64,000 bases of DNA. It comes from Mucilaginibacter tundrae. Lineage in GTDB: Bacteria; Bacteroidota; Bacteroidia; Sphingobacteriales; Sphingobacteriaceae. The position numbers and the translations under genes were made by a program. The notes under the pieces were generated by a model that was not told the origin of the DNA, searched no databases, and was given only the letters and a program-made list of their open reading frames with translations. Where the stretch lies: contig NZ_JACCBZ010000001.1 of the NCBI RefSeq assembly GCF_013408825.1, forward strand, positions 496,001 to 560,000. Reading direction: 5' to 3'. The stretch's first letter is position 1, and each line of letters opens with the position of its first letter. Shown here one piece after another: positions 7,537 through 16,990 of the stretch.

Positions 7537-9009
7537 TTACTTTTTATCGATAATTAAATGAAGTGTTTTATCAAGCACAACATCCCTGCCAGTCACACGA
7601 TCTTCAATTGAGGGAATAATGGTAATATCAGGAATTACGCCGTGGCCCGTATTCTCATTTCGGGTAGTTGTTTGCATCCAAAACTGCGGTAGCCTTAATA
7701 AAAGACCGGTATTAGGAAATTTCACCATTGAAAACCCACTACCATCCGTGCCAGCCTCGCCGCCACCGGTTTCATCGCCCAAAATAGTTACATTACCCTG
7801 AGCCCTTAGGTTTGCAGCAAAAATAGCTGCATCTGAAAAAGTACCTTTATCTACCAATAAATAAACATTTTTGGTAAATAAATAGCCAGATGAAATGTAG
7901 TGGAATTGATAATCATTCACTGCGGCGTATTCACGCTTGCCCGTTTTTATGAGCACGTTTTTTCTCAACGTATCGCTACCCGGATAAACTATATACTTGC
8001 CAAAACTGTATTCATTGGTTACTGCGGTTATCATATTAGCCGGCACAACAGCATTTCTAACCATATATCGCATCATATCAATACCAATACCAAGATAGCC
8101 ACCGCCGTCACCTCGTAAATCAATAATTAGATTTTTTATTTTTTCATCCTGCAGCCGTTTAAAAAACGCGACATCAAATGTTTTATAATCTTTTAAATAA
8201 GAGAATGTTTTTATTCTTAATTCTACAGTTCCCGGTACATCTTTAAAATAGTTTATATCAACCGCTTTTGCTACTTCACTTTTTTTCTGCTCGTGTATCA
8301 GCTTGCTTTGATTTGTTGGGGCATGATAGTTCGTTTTGTACGATCTTACTGTAGCATGTTGAATTTTACCGCTGCTATCAATAAATGCAACATCATATTC
8401 GCGCTTGAAACCAAACACACGGCCGTATAAATCAGGAAAAGACGTTTCAATATTATAATTGACAAATTGATCGCTATATCCTTCAGAAGAAACAAACGGC
8501 TTTAGGCTTGCGAAGACTACTGTACCCGGATTGTCGTCAATAGCGGTTATTCTTGCTCCGCGAAATAACTTGCCGCAATCTTCAGGGAACCATGCCGCAT
8601 ACAAATGCCCATTTAATACATAAACCGACAATGGTATTCTACTAAGTCCGTGTTTATTCCACCATTCAACATAGTTAGCCGATGGATAAACAACCGTATG
8701 CCCCGACCGGATGGCGGCTACAACCGACTCAACTATCTTCCAAAATTCAATATCGGTTAGTGGCTGGTTGAGTTGCTGGTCGGCAGCGGCGAAACGTGCA
8801 TCAAGGCTGTCTTTAGATGTATATCGATATAAACTTGGATGCGCTTCTTCCAGTACACTTTTTAAAAAAGCAAGGTCATCGTGTAGCTGTTTTGGCTGGT
8901 ATAAGTATTCAGGCCTATAAGTAGTATCGGTTTGTGCTTTAACAATTGCACTAAAGCACATCATCAACACAAAAAGGAAGAAAAATTTTTGAGGTTTAGT
9001 TAATTGCAC
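7537..9009 (-). CDS. S41 family (C-terminal processing-like) peptidase
   Basis: 490 residues starting at a GTG (MQLTKPQ). An N-terminal signal peptide of about 25 residues ends VKAQ. The catalytic S41 domain is in the second half: IIDLRGDGGG (substrate-binding strand), then DKGTFSDAA with the presumed nucleophile Ser near residue 392, followed by GDETGGGEAGTDG. A clear PDZ domain is not visible, so it is closer to the short tricorn-like/IRBP-type S41 members than to CtpA. Exported to periplasm or beyond. Natural substrate unknown. It ends 24 bases upstream of nif3 on the same strand and may share the transcript. Confidence 0.85.
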   Translation of the reverse strand: MQLTKPQKFFFLFVLMMCFSAIVKAQTDTTYRPEYLYQPKQLHDDLAFLKSVLEEAHPSLYRYTSKDSLDARFAAADQQLNQPLTDIEFWKIVESVVAAIRSGHTVVYPSANYVEWWNKHGLSRIPLSVYVLNGHLYAAWFPEDCGKLFRGARITAIDDNPGTVVFASLKPFVSSEGYSDQFVNYNIETSFPDLYGRVFGFKREYDVAFIDSSGKIQHATVRSYKTNYHAPTNQSKLIHEQKKSEVAKAVDINYFKDVPGTVELRIKTFSYLKDYKTFDVAFFKRLQDEKIKNLIIDLRGDGGGYLGIGIDMMRYMVRNAVVPANMITAVTNEYSFGKYIVYPGSDTLRKNVLIKTGKREYAAVNDYQFHYISSGYLFTKNVYLLVDKGTFSDAAIFAANLRAQGNVTILGDETGGGEAGTDGSGFSMVKFPNTGLLLRLPQFWMQTTTRNENTGHGVIPDITIIPSIEDRVTGRDVVLDKTLHLIIDKK

Positions 9010-9046
9010 AATATGATGGTAAACAGCAGCAAATTAGCGGAATATT

Positions 9047-9086
9047 TTCTTCAGCGAAAATATATTTAAATTTATCCGCTGAAGAA
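9047..9086. repeat. Inverted repeat after the TM2 gene
   Basis: TTCTTCAGCG (9047-9056) and CGCTGAAGAA (9077-9086) are perfect 10-base arms around an AT-rich 20-base loop. Placed just beyond the TM2-gene stop, it may protect or end that transcript, but there is no clean T-run. Confidence 0.5.
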
Positions 9087-9104
9087 AGAATTTATACCCC
9101 TTTA

Positions 9105-9482
9105 TTACGCCTGCGCCTGGCCACCCATCTGCGCTATCTGGTAACTTTCGTATGCTACTTTTTTATTGTACTCCAATGCCAATGACCTGTGGTTAACCAG
9201 ATCTATAATAGATCCTATTAAACATAAACCGCCCGTAAACAAGTACAAAATACCCATGCCTATTTGCCCTACAATAAAGCGCTGCAAGCCAGGGACTAAA
9301 AACGTTCCGATAAGGCAGAATATCAGCATGTCCTGTGGGTTTTTCCTTTTATTGGCATATACCATGTAAAAGTATTTTTGCTGGTTTTCATCCTTCAGTG
9401 TTGCGGTTGCTTGTTGTAAAAAGCCAATTTCTTCGGGTGAAATGCCGGGAAGGCTCATGTAAGGGTTTTGGAAAGGGTCCAT
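9105..9482 (-). CDS. TM2-domain membrane protein
   Basis: 125 residues. The N-terminal about 45 residues are polar. Then comes a TM2-like pair of hydrophobic helices (about 52-95) with the family pattern of a first helix ending in PGLQRFIVGQ, a tight G-rich turn, and a second helix LCLIGSIIDLVNH. The polar tail ends QMGGQAQA. Inner-membrane protein of unknown function. A near-consensus -7 box (TATCTTAG) lies upstream. Monocistronic. Confidence 0.75.
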   Translation of the reverse strand: MDPFQNPYMSLPGISPEEIGFLQQATATLKDENQQKYFYMVYANKRKNPQDMLIFCLIGTFLVPGLQRFIVGQIGMGILYLFTGGLCLIGSIIDLVNHRSLALEYNKKVAYESYQIAQMGGQAQA

Positions 9483-9612
9483 AGCGGTTATTAGTTTGGT
9501 TATTGTTTTATTTTAATTGCGATGTAAAACTAAGATAGCATTAAAATTTTAACAATTCAAAACTGGCAGAAACTTGTAATAAGTCGGTAGATGGCGCAAT
9601 AACAACGGTGAA

Positions 9613-9924
9613 TTACAGCTGGTTGCCAAATATCAATGATGGTTCGTATATCCTTTGCCTGATCAAATCAAAGATACGACGGGTAATAATAATTAGGGCG
9701 GGTAACCCCAACCAATGAGCATGAAAAGAGCTACGCAGATCGCCGTGAAGTAAAAAGGCAACAGCGTGCCCCAAGCCGCAGCCGGGGCACCAGGTTATGC
9801 CCATTAGTTTTAATGGGCATAAGGTAAAGTGTGTTGCTTGTGTTGGTTGGCTTAACCCCAATGCTATCAGCGCGGCTATCCAAAAGGCTAATTCAAAATA
9901 TTTTAAGAAAAAAGCTCTAATCAA
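9613..9924 (-). CDS. DUF2752 membrane protein
   Basis: 103 residues. The diagnostic motif is CPGCGLGHA (about residues 46-54), preceded by CPLKLMGI and followed by HAHWLGLPAL, with hydrophobic helices before and after. This matches DUF2752, a family of small Bacteroidota and actinobacterial membrane proteins of unknown role. The start overlaps the end of the DUF4199 gene by 8 bases, so the two are coupled. Confidence 0.85.
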   Translation of the reverse strand: MIRAFFLKYFELAFWIAALIALGLSQPTQATHFTLCPLKLMGITWCPGCGLGHAVAFLLHGDLRSSFHAHWLGLPALIIITRRIFDLIRQRIYEPSLIFGNQL

Positions 9925-10324
9925 CTTTGTTCGACTTGGTGGTGAGTATCAATGACACAGCTAATGCGCTTAATACACCAATTAATAATGCGGCAAACAT
10001 ACGGCCCGAAAAATCGCGTGCATTATTGCCGGCATCTACATAGCTAATATACAATATCCCGGCAAAAATAGCGATAATACCAGCCAGTATTAATATTTTA
10101 AAACATTGTATTAAAGCTTCTAAAAAGCCCATATTGCCGCCGAGGTCGTTATCGCGGTAGCTTTTCAATCCAAAAAACAATCCGGCAATAGGGATAATTA
10201 CAGATACATATTCGAAAGGGGAAACCTGGTCTTTAGTTAGATCATACCCGGCAATGTGCATAATGAATAGCCACAAGCCGCTTAAAACTCCGATGATAAC
10301 TCCGGTTATAAATGCGTTTTTCAT
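9917..10324 (-). CDS. DUF4199 membrane protein
   Basis: 135 residues with four predicted membrane helices at about 4-24, 38-54, 68-90 and 108-126. The layout, with a charged KSYRDNDLGGNMGF loop after helix 2, fits DUF4199, common in Bacteroidota and of unknown function. First gene of a two-gene unit with the overlapping DUF2752 gene. Divergent from mfd across 155 bases. Confidence 0.8.
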   Translation of the reverse strand: MKNAFITGVIIGVLSGLWLFIMHIAGYDLTKDQVSPFEYVSVIIPIAGLFFGLKSYRDNDLGGNMGFLEALIQCFKILILAGIIAIFAGILYISYVDAGNNARDFSGRMFAALLIGVLSALAVSLILTTKSNKVD

Positions 10325-10479
10325 TGTAATATAATTTGGTTAAATAATTTTAGGTTTAATACCAATTTGGTGTATTAAATCTATGATTAAAAAGTAAAAA
10401 CCCTGTATATTGTTTTATTATTTGTCATAATTTGCGTTGCCGTGGGTAAAAGTGCTTTTTTGCGTATCTTCGCAACGTT

Positions 10480-13400
10480 TTGAACATCCGTGATATATTA
10501 GAAAAGTATAAAGCTGATGACAGGATTAAAGCGCTGGCGCAAGCCTTAAATGCTTCAAAAAATCCGAGGATTCAGTTACGTGGGCTAGTGGGGTCGGGCG
10601 ATTCTGCTATGGCGGTAGCTTTGTATTTTTTACAGCACCAGCACATGATATTTGTGTTGCCCGAACGAGAAGAAGCCGGTTATTTCCAGGCAGATCTGGA
10701 AAACCTCACCGGTAAAGAAGTTTTACTTTTCCCATCCTCATACCGCAAACCATTTGAATTTACCCAGCCTGATAGCAGCAATGTGCTTGCCCGCGCCGAG
10801 GTATTGAACGAGCTTAACCACTCTACCGAGTTTGGTCAGCTGATTGTTACTTACCCCGAGGCTTTGGCTGAAAAGGTGATCGACCGCGCATCGCTCGAAA
10901 AAAACACATTGGAGATTTCTGTAAACAATAAACTCAGCATTGATTTTATCACCGAGTTTTTAGTGGAGTACGATTTTGACCGGGTTGATTTTGTGTATGA
11001 ACCGGGGCAATTTTCTGTTCGTGGCGGAATTGTGGATATTTTCTCCTTCTCGCATGAACTGCCTTACCGTGTTGAATTTTTCGGTGATCTGATAGAATCT
11101 ATAAGAACTTTTGAGATCGAAAGCCAGCTTTCGGTTGAGCAGGTGAAGAGCATTACTATAGTGCCGAATGTTCAATCTAAATTTTTGACGGAAAGCAATA
11201 TTTCTTTATTGGAATATGTTGATGCCGGCACGCAAATTTGGATTAAGGATGTGCAATTCACTTTGGATATTATCCAGAGCGGCTATAAAAAGGCAACGGC
11301 TTTGTGGAAAGCATTATCCCCGGAGGAAAAAAATCAAAACCAGGATTGGATAGACCCGAAATTTGGTTTTACCGATGAAAAGCTGATTGCCGACCAATTA
11401 GCGGATTTCCCTGTAGTAGAATTTGGCAAGCAGTTTTTTTATATGCCTAACGAAACCATCAATTTCGATATGCGCCCGCAGCCATCCTTCAACAAGGATT
11501 TTAGCTTGCTGATACATAACTTTAAAAACAACGAGGCAGAGAAGATTGAGAACTTTATTCTTACTGATTCTGCCCGCCAGGTTGAGCGGCTGTATGCCAT
11601 TTTGGAGGATTTGGATAAAACGGTAAAATTCACCCCGATAAGTGTTTCTATCCGCGAGGGGTTTGTGGATAGGGAGCAGAAGGTCGCCTGTTATACCGAT
11701 CATCAGATATTTGACCGTTATTATAAATACAAACTTAAAAAGGGCTACCAGCGTTCGCAAGCTATCACCCTGAAAGAATTGCGCGAGCTGAAACCCGGCG
11801 ATTATGTTACCCATATCGATCACGGTATTGGCAAATACATGGGCCTTGAAAAGGTTGAGGTTAATAGCAAAATGCAGGAAATGATCAGGCTCACTTACGC
11901 CGATAACGACCTGCTTTATGTGAACATCAACTCGCTTAACCGCATATCCAAATACAGCGGCAAGGAAGGCGCCATACCAAAGATGAACAAATTAGGCACC
12001 GATACCTGGGAGCGCCTGAAGAAAACAACAAAAAAAAAAGTTAAAGACATAGCCCGCGATCTGATCAAGCTTTATGCCGTGCGTAAATCGCAGCAGGGTA
12101 ATGCTTTTTCGCCGGATAGTTACTTGCAGACCGAACTGGAAGCATCCTTTATTTACGAGGACACCCCGGACCAAGAAAAAGCCACCACCGATTTTAAAAA
12201 GGACATGGAATCGCCGCACCCGATGGACAGGCTGATATGCGGCGATGTGGGTTTTGGCAAAACAGAGGTGGCTATTCGTGCCGCGTTTAAAGCTGTGGCT
12301 GATAGTAAACAGGTGGCCATTTTGGTGCCTACGACCATTTTGGCGGCACAGCATTATAAAACTTTCTCGGAACGATTGAAAGGCTTCCCATGTAACATTG
12401 ATTACGTGAACCGCTTTAAATCGAGCAAACAGATCAAGGATACTTTAGAGAGACTTAAAGAGGGTAAAGTTGATATTATTATCGGTACGCATCGTTTGGT
12501 GAGCAAGGATGTTAAGTTTAAAGATTTGGGGCTGATGATCATCGACGAAGAACAAAAATTCGGTGTATCAACCAAAGAAAAGCTAAAACAAATGCGTGCC
12601 AATGTGGATACGCTGACACTGACGGCTACGCCTATCCCTCGTACTTTGCATTTTTCGCTGATGGGTGCAAGGGATTTATCTATCATATCCACTCCACCTC
12701 CAAATCGCCAGCCGGTTGTTACAGAGCTGCATGTGTTTAATGATAAGCTGATTAAAGAAGCTGTTGAGTTCGAGATAAATCGTGATGGCCAGGTGTTCTT
12801 TATCCATAACCGGGTGAATGACCTACCGCAGCTAGGTGGAATGATACACAAACTGGTGCCAAAAGCAAGGATAGGTATCGCACACGGTCAGTTAGAGGGT
12901 GATGCTTTGGAAGATGTGATGCTGAAGTTTGTGAACCATGAGTATGATGTATTGGTAGCGACAACCATTATTGAGGCCGGTTTGGATATTCCGAATGCCA
13001 ATACCATCATCATCAATCATGCGCATATGTTTGGTTTGAGCGATTTGCACCAGATGCGTGGTCGTGTAGGGCGAAGCAATAAAAAGGCTTATTGTTATTT
13101 GCTGAGTCCGCCATTATCAACGCTGACCAATGAGGCTCGAAAACGTTTGAGCGCGATTGAAGAATTCAGCGATTTGGGCAGCGGCTTTAACGTAGCCATG
13201 CGTGACCTGGACATCCGCGGCAGCGGTAACCTTTTAGGCGCCGAACAAAGCGGTTTTATTGCCGAGATTGGTTTCGAGATGTACCACAAGATTTTGGATG
13301 AGGCGATACAGGAATTAAAAGAAGACGAATTTAAAGGCGTTTTCCCTGATGATAAACCACGGCCGTTCATCGCGTTTACGCAAATAGATACCGATTTGGA

Positions 13401-13833
13401 GATATTGATACCGAATGAATATGTCACCAGTTTATCTGAGCGGTATAATTTATACTCGGAGTTATCTAAATTGGAAAATGAAGTTGAACTGGATGCATTC
13501 CAGCAACAACTGCATGACCGGTTTGGCCCTATCCCACCGCAGGTAAATGATCTGCTGAATACCATGCGCCTGCAATGGCTGGGTAAAAGCATCGGTTTTG
13601 AAAAGATCTCGTTGAAAAAAGGCGTACTACGCGGTTACTTTATCACCAACCAGCAATCCAAATATTTTGAAACGGAGATGTTCCGCCAGGTGCTTGGTTT
13701 TGTGCAGGCTAACCCGCGCCGTACTAATTTAAAGGAGGTGAAAAGTACGCTTCGGTTAAGTATTGAGGGCGTTAGGGGGATTGATGAGGCTATTGAGTTA
13801 TTGGGTGGGATTATTGAGGTGGTTACTGCATAA
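10480..13833 (+). CDS. mfd: Transcription-repair coupling factor Mfd
   Basis: 1117 residues. Removes stalled RNA polymerase at lesions and recruits UvrA. Domain order is complete: UvrB-homology module (about 1-340), RNA-polymerase-interaction/CarD-like domain (about 430-500, GDYVTHIDHGIGKY), RecG-like translocase with Walker A GDVGFGKTE (about 588), the DEEQ box, TATPIPRTLH and QMRGRVGRS, and the C-terminal TRCF domain. The start is a TTG; the protein then begins MNIRDILEKYK as in relatives. A one-mismatch -7 box TATCTTCG (10465-10472) lies 7 bases before it, implying a near-leaderless mRNA. A repeat cluster follows the gene. Confidence 0.97.
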   Translation: MNIRDILEKYKADDRIKALAQALNASKNPRIQLRGLVGSGDSAMAVALYFLQHQHMIFVLPEREEAGYFQADLENLTGKEVLLFPSSYRKPFEFTQPDSSNVLARAEVLNELNHSTEFGQLIVTYPEALAEKVIDRASLEKNTLEISVNNKLSIDFITEFLVEYDFDRVDFVYEPGQFSVRGGIVDIFSFSHELPYRVEFFGDLIESIRTFEIESQLSVEQVKSITIVPNVQSKFLTESNISLLEYVDAGTQIWIKDVQFTLDIIQSGYKKATALWKALSPEEKNQNQDWIDPKFGFTDEKLIADQLADFPVVEFGKQFFYMPNETINFDMRPQPSFNKDFSLLIHNFKNNEAEKIENFILTDSARQVERLYAILEDLDKTVKFTPISVSIREGFVDREQKVACYTDHQIFDRYYKYKLKKGYQRSQAITLKELRELKPGDYVTHIDHGIGKYMGLEKVEVNSKMQEMIRLTYADNDLLYVNINSLNRISKYSGKEGAIPKMNKLGTDTWERLKKTTKKKVKDIARDLIKLYAVRKSQQGNAFSPDSYLQTELEASFIYEDTPDQEKATTDFKKDMESPHPMDRLICGDVGFGKTEVAIRAAFKAVADSKQVAILVPTTILAAQHYKTFSERLKGFPCNIDYVNRFKSSKQIKDTLERLKEGKVDIIIGTHRLVSKDVKFKDLGLMIIDEEQKFGVSTKEKLKQMRANVDTLTLTATPIPRTLHFSLMGARDLSIISTPPPNRQPVVTELHVFNDKLIKEAVEFEINRDGQVFFIHNRVNDLPQLGGMIHKLVPKARIGIAHGQLEGDALEDVMLKFVNHEYDVLVATTIIEAGLDIPNANTIIINHAHMFGLSDLHQMRGRVGRSNKKAYCYLLSPPLSTLTNEARKRLSAIEEFSDLGSGFNVAMRDLDIRGSGNLLGAEQSGFIAEIGFEMYHKILDEAIQELKEDEFKGVFPDDKPRPFIAFTQIDTDLEILIPNEYVTSLSERYNLYSELSKLENEVELDAFQQQLHDRFGPIPPQVNDLLNTMRLQWLGKSIGFEKISLKKGVLRGYFITNQQSKYFETEMFRQVLGFVQANPRRTNLKEVKSTLRLSIEGVRGIDEAIELLGGIIEVVTA

Positions 13834-13838
13834 CTTAT

Positions 13839-14048
13839 ATCCATTGCCTGTGTCCCCACGGGCAATTATTGCTGTTGTGAGGGCACAAACAGCGGGTGTT
13901 AAAGAGTAATTTCTATAGGTCATACTGTAAGGAACGAAGCAAATCGCATGCTATACAGCGCAGCCTTGTTTCTTCACATCCATTGCCTGTGTTCCCGCAG
14001 GCAACTTACGTCGATTATGCTGTGAGGGGGCACAAACAGCATGTGGGA
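13839..14048. repeat. Two diverged direct copies of a hairpin-rich repeat
   Basis: Copy 1 (13839-about 13900) and copy 2 (13978-about 14048) both begin ATCCATTGCCTGTGT and end in GAGGG(GG)CACAAACAGC. Each contains two potential stems, TTGCCTG/CAGGCAA (cleanest in copy 2) and GCTGTT/AACAGC (cleanest in copy 1). Between them lies TCATACTGTAAGGAACGAAG, which resembles half of the TTGTCATT hairpin repeat. The block fills the gap between mfd and the convergent DUF6624-like gene. Confidence 0.65.
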
Positions 14049-14069
14049 GTTGATCTAAAATAAAGCTCT

Positions 14070-14969
14070 TCAATTTAGATTATACTTTTTAATTATTTCG
14101 TTTCGGATTTTGTCGTCAGCCACTTTAATTTGAGATCCCTGGCTACCAAAAATTTGGTAATTATATTTAAGCCAATATATTCTATCAATAAGCATCTTTA
14201 ACGGGACTTCCTCTAATTGTTTTTGATTGACGGCAGCAACAATTATAGGTAAATATCTTTCCATCATTTCTAAAGGCGCATGTTGCACCACCAGCCACAT
14301 AGTTGCTTCAAATTGTTTACCTACCAATGATTTGCCGATGTAAGTTTGATAAACATTAAATAAAGAGTCTATCAACTGTTGATTCCGTTCATCCAATGGT
14401 CTCTGTTTAGTCCAATCCACTGGTTGAACCATCCTAAATTGAACATCATTTAACTGAATTGTGTTAATGACACTTACTAAGCTGGGATTCAGCTTGTTGT
14501 TCCCGGCATAATCAGTTATGTTAAACTTTGAGCTTTCTACAGTTGATGATTGTGCACAATTGGAATAGAAGGGCAAGAATGATTCAGGGATAAGTTTGTC
14601 TAGTCCCGATGTTCCCATCGCTTTGATATATGAACAGATAGTAGCGCCATCTAAATGAATAGCTTTATCAAATGCAGCCTGAATGTGGCTTTTGGGTTCC
14701 TTTAGAATAACAAATGCAGTTGTGATATTCCAATAATCAGCAGCAATTAAATTTTGAACATCATTTTTAGAAGCAGATTTGGTGTCATTAAGTATTTGTT
14801 GCGCATAATGAAACCGCTGTTCGGTAACCCCTTCCCTTTGAACCGGAACAAAAGTTAATATTGCACTTCCTATTGATTGTTCGTTGGCCAATTGGTCGGT
14901 ATTGGACTGGCTATAACCTTTTATAATTGCCATTAGTAAAACACAAAAAAATGCAACTGATTTTTTCAT
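14070..14969 (-). CDS. Secreted protein with DUF6624-like C-terminal domain
   Basis: 299 residues from MKKSVAFF; an in-frame ATG four codons earlier is possible. Signal peptide of about 20 residues ends KGYSQ. The last about 130 residues carry a pattern I associate with DUF6624: MVQPVDWTKQR, a VVQHAP segment, LPIIVAAV, LIDRIYW and IFGSQ. The first part is low in motifs. Probably periplasmic; function unknown. Stands alone, with the mfd repeat block downstream. Confidence 0.65.
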   Translation of the reverse strand: MKKSVAFFCVLLMAIIKGYSQSNTDQLANEQSIGSAILTFVPVQREGVTEQRFHYAQQILNDTKSASKNDVQNLIAADYWNITTAFVILKEPKSHIQAAFDKAIHLDGATICSYIKAMGTSGLDKLIPESFLPFYSNCAQSSTVESSKFNITDYAGNNKLNPSLVSVINTIQLNDVQFRMVQPVDWTKQRPLDERNQQLIDSLFNVYQTYIGKSLVGKQFEATMWLVVQHAPLEMMERYLPIIVAAVNQKQLEEVPLKMLIDRIYWLKYNYQIFGSQGSQIKVADDKIRNEIIKKYNLN

Positions 14970-15082
14970 ATCGAAATACATAGAAGATTTTATATTCTTA
15001 ACAATTTATTAGACCTTCTGCCCCTATCTTATAATAACAAATATATTTAATTAGTTATACTTAGCCTGTATAACTTTAATGA

Positions 15083-15613
15083 TTACACCTTTTTATAAAT
15101 ATCCTTCAAATTTCTGCCCATTTCTTTGTAATCCAAACCATAACCTACCACAAAGTGGTTCTCAATCTCAAAGCCTACGTATTTTAGCTCGTCAATTTGG
15201 GTTAGCAGGGATGCGGGCTTTAGCAGCAGGGAGCATAATTTGATAGAGGCGGGCTCTTTCAGCTTCAGCTTTTCTATCAGGTAATGGGCGGTGTTGCCCG
15301 TATCTACAATATCTTCTATCACCACAATATCGCGGCCTTTCAGGTCGACGCTGATGTCGATATCATCGCGGATCTTCATGGTGCTTTTGGTGCCACCGTA
15401 GTAACTGGCCAGTTTGGTAAAGGTAATTTCGCAGGGGATGTCGACGTGCTTGATCAGGTCGGCGATGAAGAGGAAGCTGCCGTTGAGCACACCGATAAAC
15501 AGTGGTTTGGTGTCTTTATAATCCTCACTAAGCTGCGCGCCGATGGCTTTAACGCGTTTCTCAATGGCATCAGCATTTATTAGCGGTTCAAAATCAAGGT
15601 CAGCAATTTTCAT
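15083..15613 (-). CDS. hpt: Hypoxanthine phosphoribosyltransferase
   Basis: 176 residues. Purine salvage: hypoxanthine (and guanine) plus PRPP to IMP/GMP, in the cytosol. The PRPP-binding loop VVIEDIVDTGNTA (about 95-107) is intact. Upstream are GVLNGSFLF and the flexible-loop region TKLASYYGGT; the C-terminal VGYGLDYKE is typical of HPRT. Length is normal. Divergent from the membrane-protein gene at 15677, with a one-mismatch -7 box TATATTTA about 8 bases upstream of the start. Confidence 0.93.
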   Translation of the reverse strand: MKIADLDFEPLINADAIEKRVKAIGAQLSEDYKDTKPLFIGVLNGSFLFIADLIKHVDIPCEITFTKLASYYGGTKSTMKIRDDIDISVDLKGRDIVVIEDIVDTGNTAHYLIEKLKLKEPASIKLCSLLLKPASLLTQIDELKYVGFEIENHFVVGYGLDYKEMGRNLKDIYKKV

Positions 15614-15676
15614 GTGTTAAATATATGCAGAATGCTTAAAAGTTTTATGTCCGATAAATTTTATTACTTTTAATCG

Positions 15677-16327
15677 ATGTTATTACCGATAGAATCAAGA
15701 CTTAAGTACATTGCTACTACCAGAACTAACGAAGAGCTTATCGAGCGTATTGAAAACCGGCAGAATTATATGCCCGAAACAGTGGAAGCATCTATTGCTG
15801 AACTGCAATCGCGCGGACATGAATTTCCCGATGAGGAATTAAAGGTAATCAGTGAAGATTTGCAGGCAATGCGTGAAAATGCCGCTTTGGCTGGTAATTC
15901 ACAAGGCTTTTTTAATAAAGAATATAAGAACGTAATTGTAGAAGATCCTGATGCACCTTTGATGTATTCGAGGCGGGTGATTTACTTCTTCTCTGTGTTT
16001 TTCGGGGCTTTATTTGGGTCAATTATGTTGGCCATGAATATCGGCAAATTGGGCAAAAGAACTGAAGCCTTGTATACGGTTTTATTTGGTATCGCTTTTA
16101 CAATCATACAGATTTTTATCGGTATGCGTGCGGCCCCGGGTTCAAGCACATCCTATGGTATTTTATTTGGATTTGCGGCGGCTTATTGCCTGGATTTCTT
16201 TTTTTGGAAACGCGTTATTGGATATTCTACTTTTTACAGGAAAAGGCAAGTCTGGGTTCCATTAATTATTGGGATCGTATTGGCATCGCTTATAATAGCT
16301 TCTATTATTATGGCGCCGCAGCCGTAA
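15677..16327 (+). CDS. Membrane protein of unknown family
   Basis: 216 residues. The cytosolic N-terminal half (1-95) is helical and contains two short stretches resembling protease-tolerance or UBA-like helices (IENRQNYMPETVEASIAELQ). Four membrane helices follow at about 99-120, 130-150, 155-175 and 190-212. No catalytic motif is visible and I do not recognise the family. One-mismatch -7 box TACTTTTA (15664-15671) lies just before the ATG. Confidence 0.65.
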   Translation: MLLPIESRLKYIATTRTNEELIERIENRQNYMPETVEASIAELQSRGHEFPDEELKVISEDLQAMRENAALAGNSQGFFNKEYKNVIVEDPDAPLMYSRRVIYFFSVFFGALFGSIMLAMNIGKLGKRTEALYTVLFGIAFTIIQIFIGMRAAPGSSTSYGILFGFAAAYCLDFFFWKRVIGYSTFYRKRQVWVPLIIGIVLASLIIASIIMAPQP

Positions 16328-16389
16328 TTTAAGATCAAAATATATCATTATTAAATAACGGGTAATTAACATAACCTTACACCTACCAA

Positions 16390-16932
16390 ATGAAACGTTT
16401 TTTGATTATAATTCTATTATTGCCAGCATTAGCCTTTGGGCAAAATACAAGTACTAATCCGGCAAATAAATTAGGTCCTAATCCTTTAAAAATATTAGAT
16501 AGCGTTATAATCAGCAATGAAGTGTTTGGGGACTTAGCCGCTTATAATATCGCAAGCTTAACCATATTAACAGATACAGATGCGACCAACAAATATGGTG
16601 AAGCGGCAAAAGACGGGGCTGTAATAATCACAACAAAAGCTTTCGCTAAAAAGCATTACATAGCATATTTTAGAAAAGTATCAGCCCAATATAATAGTAT
16701 CTATGCGACCGCTAAATCTGACAGTAGTTTTCAATATATCATAAATGATAAGATCAAAACGCCGAAAGATGAAGGGGATCTATCATTAATTAATGACGAA
16801 ATATTTATTTCTTTAGAAATTTTATCGGCAGGCGATTTAAAAAGCAAATACGGTATTGATAACAAGCAATACGGCATTCTCATTCACTGCAAAATCCCCA
16901 AAAATCTTACTCATGCTGATGAAAAATTTTAA
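16390..16932 (+). CDS. Secreted protein resembling a detached TonB-receptor plug segment
   Basis: 180 residues with a signal peptide ending LAFGQ (about residue 18). Residues 48-85 read like the end of a SusC/TonB-receptor plug domain: IASLTILTDTDATNKYG, then GAVIITTK, matching the family phrase I..L.D..A...YG..A..GVI.ITTK. No beta barrel or CarboxypepD_reg domain is attached. The remainder is unassigned. Such orphan plug-like proteins exist in Bacteroidota; the role here is unknown. Precedes the M16 peptidase, which has its own promoter. Confidence 0.65.
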   Translation: MKRFLIIILLLPALAFGQNTSTNPANKLGPNPLKILDSVIISNEVFGDLAAYNIASLTILTDTDATNKYGEAAKDGAVIITTKAFAKKHYIAYFRKVSAQYNSIYATAKSDSSFQYIINDKIKTPKDEGDLSLINDEIFISLEILSAGDLKSKYGIDNKQYGILIHCKIPKNLTHADEKF

Positions 16933-16976
16933 CATTCGCCTGTTTTTATAAAGAGTTATTTAAGGTAGTTAAACAC

Positions 16977-16984
16977 TATCTTTG
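16977..16984 (+). promoter_or_regulatory. -7 promoter box for the M16 peptidase
   Basis: TATCTTTG is an exact TAnnTTTG match ending 6 bases before the ATG at 16991. It shows that the true start is this ATG rather than the TTG at 16982 inside the box. Confidence 0.7.
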
Positions 16985-16990
16985 CGCCTC

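Noticed and set aside
11398..11823. 141-codon frame opposite mfd
   Set aside because: Lies wholly inside the intact mfd gene on the other strand and has no family features; a shadow frame.
13095..13592. 165-codon serine-rich frame opposite mfd
   Set aside because: Reverse-strand image of mfd codons; serine/leucine/proline bias is typical of shadows.
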